Position numbers and translations under genes: made by a program. From positions 1-10,221 of the forward strand of contig DTXA01000379.1 of the NCBI GenBank assembly GCA_012962735.1: a stretch of DNA of 10,221 bases, given 5' to 3'. Within the stretch, counting starts at the first letter, position 1. Each line of letters opens with the position of its first letter. This document shows positions 1 through 6,812 of the stretch, one piece after another. Under the pieces are notes generated by a model. The model saw nothing but the letters and a program-made list of their open reading frames with translations. It ran no database searches and was not told the origin of the DNA. Source of the DNA: Candidatus Latescibacterota bacterium (GTDB lineage: Bacteria > Latescibacterota > 4484-107 > B68-G9).

Positions 1-508
1 ACTTGATTATGGATACCACGTCCCACCTTGAAAGCCTCTCCCTCCCCTTGAGGTCGGTAAGCTCTATGAGGAAGACTACCCTCGCCACCCTCCCCCCGAG
101 CTTCTCCACGAGCCTGCACGCGGCGGCAGCCGTCCCTCCTGTCGCCAAAAGGTCGTCCAGTACCACGACCTTAGAGCCCTCCCCCACCGCGTCCCTGTGG
201 ACCTCGAGGGCGTCCGTGCCGTACTCCAGCTCGTACTCCTCCCTGAGGACCTCGGCGGGGAGCTTTCCTGGCTTCCTCGCCGGCACAAAGCCACATCCGA
301 GCTTGTAAGCCACCGCCCCTCCGAGTATGAACCCCCTGGATTCAATCGCAACTATAAGGTCCGGCTCGGCCTCGCCCGCAAGCTCGGAGAGCTTATCCAC
401 CACCTCCCTGAAGGCCCACGGGACCTTGAGGAGGGTCGTTATGTCCCTGAAGAGTATCCCCTTCTTAGGGAAGTCCGGCACCGAACGGACGTAATCGGCA
501 AGCTCCAT
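1..508 (-). CDS. apt: Adenine phosphoribosyltransferase (partial, 3' end cut by window edge)
   Basis: Apt converts adenine plus PRPP to AMP and pyrophosphate (cytoplasmic purine salvage). Translating the minus strand from ATG at 508 gives 169 residues without a stop. The N-terminus reads MELADYVRSVPDFPKKGILF with RDITTLL following, the Apt signature. The PRPP-binding loop is VVVLDDLLATGGT at residues 114-126, and AIESRGFILGGAVAYKLG at about 54-71 is the conserved flanking segment. The family is about 170-180 residues and usually ends at a VISLIK-like strand; here VVSIIK is reached exactly at base 2, so at most a few residues are missing. The start is fixed by TTAGGAGGGAGC just before the ATG, whose TAG is the stop of the upstream DUF4838 gene (8-nt gap), implying translational coupling. 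Identity is seen in the motifs; only the last codons are unknown. Confidence 0.95.
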   Translation of the reverse strand, partial: MELADYVRSVPDFPKKGILFRDITTLLKVPWAFREVVDKLSELAGEAEPDLIVAIESRGFILGGAVAYKLGCGFVPARKPGKLPAEVLREEYELEYGTDALEVHRDAVGEGSKVVVLDDLLATGGTAAAACRLVEKLGGRVARVVFLIELTDLKGRERLSRWDVVSIIK

Positions 509-520
509 GCTCCCTCCTAA
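509..520 (-). promoter_or_regulatory. Ribosome binding site of apt overlapping the upstream stop codon
   Basis: On the minus strand the sequence is TTAGGAGGGAGC followed by ATG. The TAG stop of the DUF4838 gene (517-519) forms the first bases of the AGGAGG Shine-Dalgarno. A terminating ribosome therefore sits on the next initiation site, which suggests coupled translation of the two genes. Confidence 0.8.
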
Positions 521-2220
521 GGTAGAAATTCTTCCAAGCTCCTCCCCTCGCTCACCTGCACTATCCCGTGCCCTTTGAGCATTTCGGCGAACCTCCTTAG
601 TTGTCCCTCGTCCGCGTCCGGCCCGGGCACGAGCTTCCTGTCCTCTACTCTGTATCCTGACGTTAGGGCGAGCCTTGCGTACTCTATGGGGATGCGGGCC
701 GCCTCGACCCTAAAGGCCACTTGGTCGTCGTCGGCAAGCCTTTCCGCCTCGTCGAACAGGTCCGAGGCCTTCCTGAGCACCTCGGAGGTGAGGTAGGATA
801 CCTCGTAGGGGGAGGAGTACAGGTTCATGTGCGCCTCCGGGTCCCTGACTTTAGAATGTAGCATATCTATGTACTCCCTTATAGGTCCCGACGCCCTCCC
901 GTAGTACCCCCTGAGGAAGTCATCCATGACCTCGTCCACGTCCACCTCCACGTCCCATAGGAGCCTGGCTAAGATGTAGGCCCTGAGCTCGGCCATCTCC
1001 CCGCCACCTCCTAGCGCGTAGTCCCCCTGACAGAAGATCCCTTTGACCCCCTTTTCCTTGTAGTACGGGATGTCCTCCCTTATGGCGTTGAAGTTCGGGA
1101 AGGGCATGAGGTAGTGGGCGAAGTTCACAACGTAATGCCAAATGTAGACCCTCTCCGATATCCTTGTCCATCCCTCGAGGTTTCTGCGGTACCTTGCGTT
1201 GAGCTCGCAGGATGTGATGGGATGGCTGTCGCAGCATGGGGCCATGTGGCACAGCCTCACTATCACCTGCGGATGAGGCCTTACGTGCTTAGGTACGTCC
1301 TCCGAGTACTGGTAGGCCAACGTATCTATGAACTTATCGGTATACATTCCTGCGACCTTCTCGGCTATCTCGTTCACAAAGCTTATTATCGTCCCCGAAC
1401 GTGCCCCCTCCCTTTCGTCCACCTCCGAACATATCTCGCACTCGCACCATCCTCCCCAGTCGTTCTGCGAGACCGAGAATATGCTCGCCTCAGGGTCCTC
1501 CTCTATCCATCTGAACACCTCCCCTGCTGCTATCCTGAGGACGTCGGGGTTGGTGAGGCAAAGCTGTGCCCTTTCCGCCGTCCTCCTCCCTCCCACGAGG
1601 GAGAAGTACTCGGGGTGCTCCTCGAAGTACCTCCCGGGAGGGACGAGCTGATAGAACGTGTGCACGAAGTGGGAGTACTTTACCTTCCCCCCATGCCTCT
1701 CCTCGAGCTCCATGTGGGAGCCGTTCACCTTGTTGCGAGCAGCCCAGTCCCCGTCGAAGGCGTGGGCGTAGAAGACTTCCCTGTATTCGAAGCTCGGAAG
1801 GTATTCCTCGTCCAGCTCCGGAAGGTCTATCGCTTCCACCTTCGGTACCTTGCTCACGTCCGGGGTGTACCACCTGCATCCCAAGTACTTCTCCAAGAAG
1901 GTATAAACCCCGTAGAGTGTCCCCCTCCTCCTTCCTCCCGATATGACTATATGAGGCCCCACGGTCCTGAGCACGAACCCCTCCTCCCCGAGCCTCCCGT
2001 AGTCTATCCCGTCACCCACCAGCCTCCTGAGGGCAGGACCGTCCCCCAAGAAGATGCCCCTTTCCCCTTCCCTCAGCTCCTTCACGACGGGAAGCTCGCA
2101 ACCCCCTATCTCCTCGATGAACTTCCTAAGCTCCTCCCCTGCGTAGACCTCCGAGGGGGAAGCGTCCTCCCCTAAGACTATGCGGTAGGGGCTCCTCCCT
2201 CCAGAAGATATCCTCGGCAT
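517..2220 (-). CDS. DUF4838 family protein, alpha-glucuronidase-like fold, apparently cytoplasmic
   Basis: This 567-residue protein looks like a DUF4838 member, a family related in architecture to GH67 alpha-glucuronidases and mostly without assigned substrate. Residues about 10-125 form the N-terminal domain that precedes the barrel in such enzymes: YAGEELRKFIEEIGG (26-40) and GTLYGVYTFLEKYLGCRWYT (100-119) are its hallmarks. The middle part has a SQND segment (251-254) followed by Cys259, Cys261 and Cys264, then CHMAPCC at 324-330, a Cys/His pattern that could bind a metal (inference). The C-terminal third is helical. No signal peptide is visible (the start is MPRISSGGRSPYRI), unlike the secreted relatives one often meets, so I infer cytoplasmic action on an imported small glycoside. 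ATG at 2220 follows TAGGAGGGGAC. It lies 8 nt from the nitrilase-like gene and 8 nt from apt. The substrate cannot be told from sequence. Confidence 0.8.
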   Translation of the reverse strand: MPRISSGGRSPYRIVLGEDASPSEVYAGEELRKFIEEIGGCELPVVKELREGERGIFLGDGPALRRLVGDGIDYGRLGEEGFVLRTVGPHIVISGGRRRGTLYGVYTFLEKYLGCRWYTPDVSKVPKVEAIDLPELDEEYLPSFEYREVFYAHAFDGDWAARNKVNGSHMELEERHGGKVKYSHFVHTFYQLVPPGRYFEEHPEYFSLVGGRRTAERAQLCLTNPDVLRIAAGEVFRWIEEDPEASIFSVSQNDWGGWCECEICSEVDEREGARSGTIISFVNEIAEKVAGMYTDKFIDTLAYQYSEDVPKHVRPHPQVIVRLCHMAPCCDSHPITSCELNARYRRNLEGWTRISERVYIWHYVVNFAHYLMPFPNFNAIREDIPYYKEKGVKGIFCQGDYALGGGGEMAELRAYILARLLWDVEVDVDEVMDDFLRGYYGRASGPIREYIDMLHSKVRDPEAHMNLYSSPYEVSYLTSEVLRKASDLFDEAERLADDDQVAFRVEAARIPIEYARLALTSGYRVEDRKLVPGPDADEGQLRRFAEMLKGHGIVQVSEGRSLEEFLP

Positions 2221-2232
2221 GTCCCCTCCTAG
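2221..2232 (-). promoter_or_regulatory. Ribosome binding site of the DUF4838 gene overlapping the upstream stop codon
   Basis: The minus strand reads CCTAGGAGGGGAC immediately before ATG. The TAG (2229-2231) is the stop of the C-N hydrolase gene and is embedded in the Shine-Dalgarno, the same layout as at the apt start. Confidence 0.75.
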
Positions 2233-3155
2233 GACGCCTTAACCTTCCTCAACCTCCTCTCCCTCTCCATCCTCGCCCTGTTCAGGTACTCGTCCAAGGT
2301 CTCCAACCCGAACTCCCTCATAACATCCCCCACCGGGAAGGGTCCCCGGGAGCCCATGAGGAACACCCCCTCGGGACTTGCCACCTCTAAGGAGACCTCC
2401 GGGCCATATTTCTTCTTGACTTCGGGGAACTTCTCGTGGCTGTAGTCCAGGTGGAGAACTTCGGAGTCCAAGTTTATATCCCTCCATATGAACCTTCCGT
2501 ACTGGGAGGAATCTGCGAGCACCCTCCCCAGGGGATCAACTATCCTGCTGTTCTCGCCGGGCGTGGCCGAGGCTATGAAGGTGCGGAACATGTATGCCCA
2601 TATTGAAAGCTGCAACCCCCCACGGAACATGGACAGGAAGCACATCAGCTCCGCTCCCCTCTCCCGATACGCCCGGCCCAGCTCCCGGAAGTTCAGGTCG
2701 AAGCAGATGAGGCACCCCACCTTCCCGAAGTCCGCCTCCAACACCACCGGCCCCTCACCTGGCAGGACCCCCTGCTCCATCTCGCTTATGGTGGGGTAGA
2801 CCTTACGGTATACCCCCACGATTCCCCCATCCCTGCCCAGCAGCACAACGCTGTTGTACAGTCCCTCCGGGGCTTGCTCCACAAGGGGGCACCAAAGGTA
2901 ACACCCGTACATCCGGGCTCGCTGGCCGAAGGCCTCGGTCAGGGGGCCGGGGACCGGCTGGGCGAACTGTACCATCTCCTCCATGGAGGTCCCTAAGTAA
3001 GGGGCCAGCTCTGGCACCAGCACTATGTCAGGCCTGTCCAGGGCGGCCCGGTCCACCCACTCCAAAAGTTCCCCTACCGCCCGGTCCCAACGCTCCTTCC
3101 CCTTACCCTGTACTCCAGGGAAGGAGACGCTCGCCACGCGCACGATGCGGGACAT
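2229..3155 (-). CDS. Carbon-nitrogen hydrolase (nitrilase superfamily amidase)
   Basis: This 308-residue cytoplasmic enzyme belongs to the nitrilase/amidase superfamily, which hydrolyses non-peptide C-N bonds through a Glu-Lys-Cys triad. All three residues are visible: Glu49 in VLVPELAPYLG, Lys118 in GVYRKVYPT, and Cys151 in GCLICFDLNFREL. Residues about 5-235 cover the alpha-beta-beta-alpha core. The tail after about 240 is charged and longer than in minimal members, ending in a Lys/Arg-rich helix. The N-terminus RIVRVASVSFPGVQGKG is typical for the family. ATG at 3155 follows TTGAGGAGGCCTT, a strong Shine-Dalgarno. The gene is followed after 8 nt by the DUF4838 gene, so the two probably act in one pathway, for example deamidation of a sugar- or amino-acid-derived compound (inference). 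The family has many substrates (omega-amides, N-carbamoyl compounds, cyano compounds) and the motifs do not choose among them. Confidence 0.9.
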   Translation of the reverse strand: MSRIVRVASVSFPGVQGKGKERWDRAVGELLEWVDRAALDRPDIVLVPELAPYLGTSMEEMVQFAQPVPGPLTEAFGQRARMYGCYLWCPLVEQAPEGLYNSVVLLGRDGGIVGVYRKVYPTISEMEQGVLPGEGPVVLEADFGKVGCLICFDLNFRELGRAYRERGAELMCFLSMFRGGLQLSIWAYMFRTFIASATPGENSRIVDPLGRVLADSSQYGRFIWRDINLDSEVLHLDYSHEKFPEVKKKYGPEVSLEVASPEGVFLMGSRGPFPVGDVMREFGLETLDEYLNRARMERERRLRKVKAS

Positions 3156-3164
3156 AAGGCCTCC

Positions 3165-3575
3165 TCAATTTGTGAATCGTCCTGTTATGGCTGCAGATTT
3201 CCGCACCCGTCTCCACTGTCTCAGGAACTTGCAGTTGCGCCCGTGCACTTGGTGTCCCAACCGCCCGAAGCCGGCTCGGGGAGGGCCAGCATCTCCTCCA
3301 CTGATAGTATAGATCCCCGACCTTTACCGGGGTCAGCGGGAATTCATAGTACCACCGTGGGAAGAGCACCCACCCGAACCTCGCGTAGAACCGGTTGAAC
3401 CCTCCAAGTCTGGAGATGTAGAACCCTGCCTCGTCCAGCCAGCGAGAGACCCCCTCCATGAACTTCGTGTTGATCCCCCTCCCCTGGAGCTCCCCTCTTC
3501 CAACCTGAAAGCGAACGCCACCACCCTGAAGATGACGTCCGCTTCCCCCTCCTCGGCCTGTCTGAAGACCTCCAC
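3165..3575 (-). pseudogene. Decayed GNAT-family N-acetyltransferase with frameshift(s)
   Basis: Two reading frames each hold half of a GNAT domain. From a likely GTG at 3575 (preceded by AAGGGGAGAA) the first frame gives VEVFRQAEEGEADVIFR and VVAFAFRLEEG. The match then continues one frame over as ELQGRGINTKFMEG, the acetyl-CoA-binding R/Q-x-x-G-x-G/A motif, and FYISRLGGFNRFYARFGW, typical of Eis-like GNATs. A missing G in the run at 3492-3495 restores a single frame. The N-terminal strands and helices expected before the CoA motif are absent, so the gene is truncated or internally deleted. Beyond about 3330 no frame is convincing, but one ends at TGA 3165-3167 inside the next Shine-Dalgarno, the operon's usual junction, suggesting this was the original stop. 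It starts 8 nt after the lipoprotein gene. One frameshift alone could be a sequencing error, but the missing N-terminal half argues for real decay. Confidence 0.65.
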
Positions 3576-3583
3576 TTCTCCCC

Positions 3584-4312
3584 TTACTCTAAGGCGAACT
3601 TCCTCTCCACATAGAAGTGTCTCGGTGTGACGTCCGCCCGGAACTCCCACAACATGTACCGCACAGTCCTGAGGAATGGCCGTAGTATGTATCGGGATTC
3701 CAGGGGGTCCCCGCCGAAAGAGATGGTCACCGGAGCTATGAAGTTCCGGGAGAGCGACCGAGACCAGACCTCCTCCCCGGAGGGAAGACTCAGAAGCCGA
3801 AACTTAAGCTGCACCTCCACGTTCACGGGGAGGTACCCCTGCTGAAGCATCCAAGCTAGCTCCGGAGGAGGGCCGGGCGGCCTGGGATGCCCCACCATCA
3901 CCTTCGGGGCGTAAATATGTAGGTATCCCTCTATGGCCAACAGCCCGTCCACCCCGAAGACCTCCTGTATACGTTGCAGTTGTCCCGGTTTGGCCAGCTC
4001 CGCATATCCGAAAGCCGTGTCTCCAGCCGCCCACCGCCACCCCAGGGCCCAGCGCACCTCGTCCCCCCACAGGAGTTGGAACTGCTTGTGCCTCTGGAGG
4101 TCCTGGCCTACCATCTCTAATACTCGGTCCCCTAAGGAGATTCCCTTGTCCTTCGCCTCCGGGACCTGTATGAAGCAGACTACCCCTATCTTCTTCGAGC
4201 GCTCCAGGGCCAGCCTGGCCTGGGTTCGCACCAGGAAGCGGACCGTGGTCGCCCGCTCGCACCCTGTGAGGGACATCCATAGGAGGACCATGCCTATCAG
4301 GACTTTCTTCAT
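3584..4312 (-). CDS. Putative lipoprotein with CsgG/LpoB-like pattern
   Basis: This 242-residue protein starts with a short lipoprotein signal: two Lys, a hydrophobic stretch, and lipobox LTGC with the acylated Cys at 18. Residue 19 is Glu, not Asp, so outer-membrane or surface anchoring is possible. After the anchor, KKIGVVCFIQVPEAKDKG (40-57), a segment like LGDRVLEMVGQDLQRHKQFQ (61-80), and VFGVDGLLAIEGYLHIY (118-134) follow the order strand, helix, strand, then a D-G-hydrophobic-G strand seen in CsgG, LpoB and TolB-N-like periplasmic proteins. This is a pattern resemblance, not an identification. Residues 141-151 are proline-rich (GHPRPPGPPPE). The ATG overlaps the prfB stop as ATGA, so the gene is translationally tied to prfB although the functions look unrelated. 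The protein is probably exported and acts in the cell envelope; its precise role is unknown. Confidence 0.75.
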   Translation of the reverse strand: MKKVLIGMVLLWMSLTGCERATTVRFLVRTQARLALERSKKIGVVCFIQVPEAKDKGISLGDRVLEMVGQDLQRHKQFQLLWGDEVRWALGWRWAAGDTAFGYAELAKPGQLQRIQEVFGVDGLLAIEGYLHIYAPKVMVGHPRPPGPPPELAWMLQQGYLPVNVEVQLKFRLLSLPSGEEVWSRSLSRNFIAPVTISFGGDPLESRYILRPFLRTVRYMLWEFRADVTPRHFYVERKFALE

Positions 4313-5401
4313 TTCTCCCCCACCTGGCTCGACAGGTAAGCCCGGATGAATTGGTCTATGTCCCCGTCCAAGACCCTCTCCACATCGCTCGTCTCGGCAC
4401 CTGTGCGCAGGTCCTTGACAAGCTTATATGGATGCAGGACATACGAACGTATTTGGTTCCCCCATTCTATGCGCTTCTTGGAGCTTTCCAGCTCCTCCCT
4501 CTTCTTCTGCTCCTGCTCCTTATAGTACTGGTACAGTCGGGCCTTGAGCATCTTCATAGCGTTCATCCTGTTCTGGTACTGGGACCTCTCGGACTGGCAC
4601 TGCACAGTGATCCCAGTGGGAATATGGGTGATCCGTACTCCGGTCTCCACCTTGTTCACGTTCTGGCCCCCCGGACCGCTCGCATGGAAGGTGTCCACCT
4701 CTACGTCCTCGGGGCGTATCTCTACCTTAAGGTCTTCATCCACCTCCGGATACACGAACACAGCGGCGAAGGAGGTATGCCTGCGGTGGTTGGCATCAAA
4801 GGGCGAGATGCGGACCAACCTGTGCACCCCGCTTTCGGCCTTCAGATGCCCGTAGGCGTAAGGTCCCTTGACTTCCACCGTAGCACTCTTGATCCCAGCT
4901 TCCTCGCCCGGCTGGAGGTCTATGACCTCCCCTCGGAAGCCCTTCCGTTCGATCCATCTTACGTACATTCTGAGCAACATCTCCGCCCAGTCCATGGACT
5001 CCGTTCCCCCAGCTCCAGGGTGGATGGTAAGCAGGGCATCCTTAGGGTCGTCCTCGCCGGAGAGCATACGCCTGAGCTCCAGGGAGCGGATTTCCTCCTC
5101 TAAGGCCCGGAGTTCTCCCTCCAGCTCCCCGGCATCTTCCTCATCCACAAGTTTCGCAAGCTCCTCCAGATCCCGGCACTTCCCCTCCAGCTCCTCGAAG
5201 GCCTCTACCCACTCCTTGTGTTCCTTGAGTTCCGATACGACCTCCTGGGCCCTCTGGGGGTCGTCCCAGAACCCGGGCTCGGCCATCCAGGACTCAAGTT
5301 CTGCTATCTTCTTGCGCCTTTCATCTAAGTCAAAGATACCTCCCGAGCCGTTTCAACCTGTCCGAACACTCTCCGACACGCTCTCTGATCTCCTCTAACA
5401 T
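4309..5401 (-). CDS. prfB: Peptide chain release factor 2 with programmed +1 frameshift
   Basis: RF2 releases finished peptides at UGA and UAA. The full product is 363 residues (E. coli RF2: 365). Translation starts at ATG 5401 behind AAGAAGGAGGGGATAGCG. It runs 23 codons to TAT CTT, and meets in-frame TGA at 5330-5332. Slipping +1 on CTT T continues as GAC TTA GAT, giving RYLDLDERRKKIAELESW and then MAEPGFWDDP without further stops to the TGA at 4309-4311. Motifs, numbered in the full product: the stop-codon-reading tripeptide Ser-Pro-Phe at 199-201 (RF2 type, not the P-A/V-T of RF1) and the catalytic Gly-Gly-Gln at 244-246 in SGPGGQNVNKVETGVR. An uninterrupted reading from the ATG at 5286 would miss the first 38 residues and is not the real start. 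It lies 16 nt after tyrS and overlaps the lipoprotein gene by 4 nt. Confidence 0.97.
5329..5344 (-). promoter_or_regulatory. RF2 autoregulatory +1 frameshift element
   Basis: The minus strand reads GGGAGG TAT CTT TGA C. It contains an internal Shine-Dalgarno-like GGGAGG three bases before the slippery CTT, then the poorly terminating TGA C. This is the layout of the E. coli element (AGGGGG TAT CTT TGA C). When RF2 is scarce the ribosome pauses at UGA, shifts +1 and makes RF2; when RF2 is abundant, termination wins after 23 codons. The element is seen directly; the feedback mechanism is established for the family. Confidence 0.96.
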
Positions 5402-5417
5402 CGCTATCCCCTCCTTC

Positions 5418-6632
5418 TTACAGCGAAGTCCGGATTACCCTTAAAAACTTTCTCTTGCCTACTTTTACGATCTCCCCACCTTTGAACTCCATCTCCACGC
5501 TCGTATCGGTAACCCTCTCCCCGTTTACGTACACCCCCCCTTGGGCGATAAGCCTTCTGGCCTCGCTGTTGGAGGAGGCAAGCCCCGATGCCGTGAGCAG
5601 CCGCACGATCCAGACCCTATCCTCCTTAAGGACATACTCTGGCACATCTTCCGGGACTTCCCTCCGTCGGAACACCCTGTCGAACTCCTCCTCGGCCCTT
5701 TTGGCCGCCTCCTCTCCGTGGTACATCGCCACCAACCTTCGGGCCAGCTTTTTCTTCAGTTCCATGGGGTTGACCTGAGGGTCTTCTAAGGCCCGCCTTA
5801 CTTCCGCCAGCTCTGAGGCGTCTATGTCAGTGGCAAGCTCGAAATAGGGATATATCAAAAAGTCAGGTATGGACATAGTCTTGCCATACATTTCATCAGG
5901 GGGTTCGTTTATGCCTATGTAGTTCCCCAGGCTCTTGCTCATCTTCTCCTGTCCGTCCGTGCCCACCAAAAGCGGCATCATAAGGGCCACCTGTGGCTCC
6001 TGGCCGTACTCCCGTTGCACGTCCCGCCCCACAAGCAAATTGAACTTCTGATCTGTCCCCCCTACCTCCACATCTGCCTTGAGAGCGACGGAATCATACG
6101 CCTGGATAAGGGGATACAGGAACTCCATAATGGTGATAGGTTTGCCCTGCTTGTACCTCTGGGAGAAGTCGTCCCGCTCGAGCATCCGGGCCACGGTATA
6201 CTTAGAGGTCAGGACCAGCACATCCTCGAACTTCATCGGCTCACACCATGAGCTGTTGAACGCCACCACGGTCTTTTCGGGGTCCAGTATTTTGAAGACC
6301 TGCTCCTGGTACGTCCGAGCGTTCTGGAGCACCTCCTTCTGGGAGAGCCTCTTGCGCATCTCGGAGCGGCCAGATGGGTCCCCTATCATCCCGGTGAAGT
6401 CCCCTATCAAAAATACAACCTTATGCCCTAAGTCTTGGAACCGCCTAAGCTTCCTGAGCGATACCGTGTGCCCCAAGTGGATGTCTGGCGCGGTGGGATC
6501 GAATCCCTGTTTGACCGTGAGGGGCTCTCCGGTCTTCAGGGACTTCTCTATCTTATGCTCGAGTTCCTCCTCGGATATGACCTCGGCCGTCCCCCTCAAT
6601 ATGACGTCCATCTGCTCCTGTACGCTCGCCAT
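5418..6632 (-). CDS. tyrS: Tyrosyl-tRNA synthetase (KMSKS/TyrZ-like type)
   Basis: This 404-residue class I synthetase charges tRNA-Tyr. The HIGH-type motif is HLGH at 52-55 in GFDPTAPDIHLGHTVSLRKL. The KMSKS loop is complete at 230-234 (GQEKMSKSLGNYIGI), as in the TyrZ-like group; the E. coli-type enzyme has KFGKT. Tyrosine-pocket elements are visible around QAYDSVALKADVEVGGTDQK (177-196). The C-terminal S4 RNA-binding domain covers about 340-400, with SSNSEARRLIAQGGVYVNGE in its middle. ATG at 6632 follows TACAGGAGGAAGGG, which sets the start. The gene ends 16 nt before prfB, so two translation factors share a transcript. I looked in the 180 nt upstream for a tyrosine T-box leader and saw no conserved T-box sequence. 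Confidence 0.97.
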   Translation of the reverse strand: MASVQEQMDVILRGTAEVISEEELEHKIEKSLKTGEPLTVKQGFDPTAPDIHLGHTVSLRKLRRFQDLGHKVVFLIGDFTGMIGDPSGRSEMRKRLSQKEVLQNARTYQEQVFKILDPEKTVVAFNSSWCEPMKFEDVLVLTSKYTVARMLERDDFSQRYKQGKPITIMEFLYPLIQAYDSVALKADVEVGGTDQKFNLLVGRDVQREYGQEPQVALMMPLLVGTDGQEKMSKSLGNYIGINEPPDEMYGKTMSIPDFLIYPYFELATDIDASELAEVRRALEDPQVNPMELKKKLARRLVAMYHGEEAAKRAEEEFDRVFRRREVPEDVPEYVLKEDRVWIVRLLTASGLASSNSEARRLIAQGGVYVNGERVTDTSVEMEFKGGEIVKVGKRKFLRVIRTSL

Positions 6633-6652
6633 CCCTTCCTCCTGTAACTATT

Positions 6653-6769
6653 TTAAATCCCGGATAAGAACGAGACGATCTCTTCGTACTGTTTGCTCGG
6701 GATAGGCCCTCTTAGAATGTCGTGGGGGACTATGGGTAAAATATTGGGTCTGGTTCCAGATTTCTGCAT
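6653..6769 (-). CDS. Possible small protein of 38 residues between acn and tyrS
   Basis: An ATG at 6769 is preceded by AATAAGGAG seven bases upstream, a good Shine-Dalgarno. It opens a 38-residue frame that starts MQKSGTRPNILPIVPHDILR, continues through PIPSKQYEEIVSFLSGI, and ends at TAA 20 nt before the tyrS start, just upstream of the tyrS ribosome site. It fills most of the 180-nt gap, which would otherwise be the largest spacing among intact genes here apart from the GNAT remnant. There is no signal peptide or membrane segment; a short C-terminal amphipathic helix is plausible. I do not recognise it. The same frame is open further upstream (ATGs at 6805 and 6835, the latter inside acn), but only 6769 has a convincing ribosome site. 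Chance is possible at this length. Confidence 0.4.
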   Translation of the reverse strand: MQKSGTRPNILPIVPHDILRGPIPSKQYEEIVSFLSGI

Positions 6770-6776
6770 AGGTACG

Positions 6777-6782
6777 CTCCTT
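6777..6782 (-). promoter_or_regulatory. Shine-Dalgarno of the small 38-residue ORF
   Basis: AAGGAG on the minus strand lies seven bases before the ATG at 6767-6769. It is the main reason to take this short frame seriously and to choose this start over the longer alternatives. Confidence 0.45.
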
Positions 6783-6812
6783 ATTGGTGTAAAAAGGGAG
6801 GCCATCGCCAGA

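Noticed and set aside
1114..2175. Long plus-strand open frame of about 353 residues opposite the DUF4838 gene
   Set aside because: The minus-strand frame has family motifs and a strong ribosome site. The antisense frame is low-complexity, Pro/Leu/Arg/His-rich and is explained by GC-biased third positions.
3103..3459. 118-residue frame as an intact independent gene
   Set aside because: Its first part is the C-terminal half of a GNAT domain, it lacks the upstream domain in frame, and its end runs into the nitrilase gene in the wrong frame.
4351..5103. Plus-strand open frame of about 250 residues opposite prfB
   Set aside because: It is fully antisense to RF2 motifs (SPF, GGQ) and has no recognisable domain of its own; it is a shadow frame.
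5330..5332. In-frame TGA in prfB as selenocysteine codon or gene-breaking mutation
   Set aside because: The surrounding GGGAGG TAT CTT TGA C is the standard RF2 frameshift site and the +1 frame continues with conserved RF2 sequence.
6633..6812. Tyrosine T-box leader upstream of tyrS
   Set aside because: No T-box consensus (GGTGGnACCGCG-like) and no terminator hairpin with U-run can be found in the 180 nt.
6786..6812. Rho-independent terminator after aconitase (T-run near GGCCTCCCTTTTT)
   Set aside because: The only stem before the T-run is about three base pairs with a four-base loop, too weak to call.
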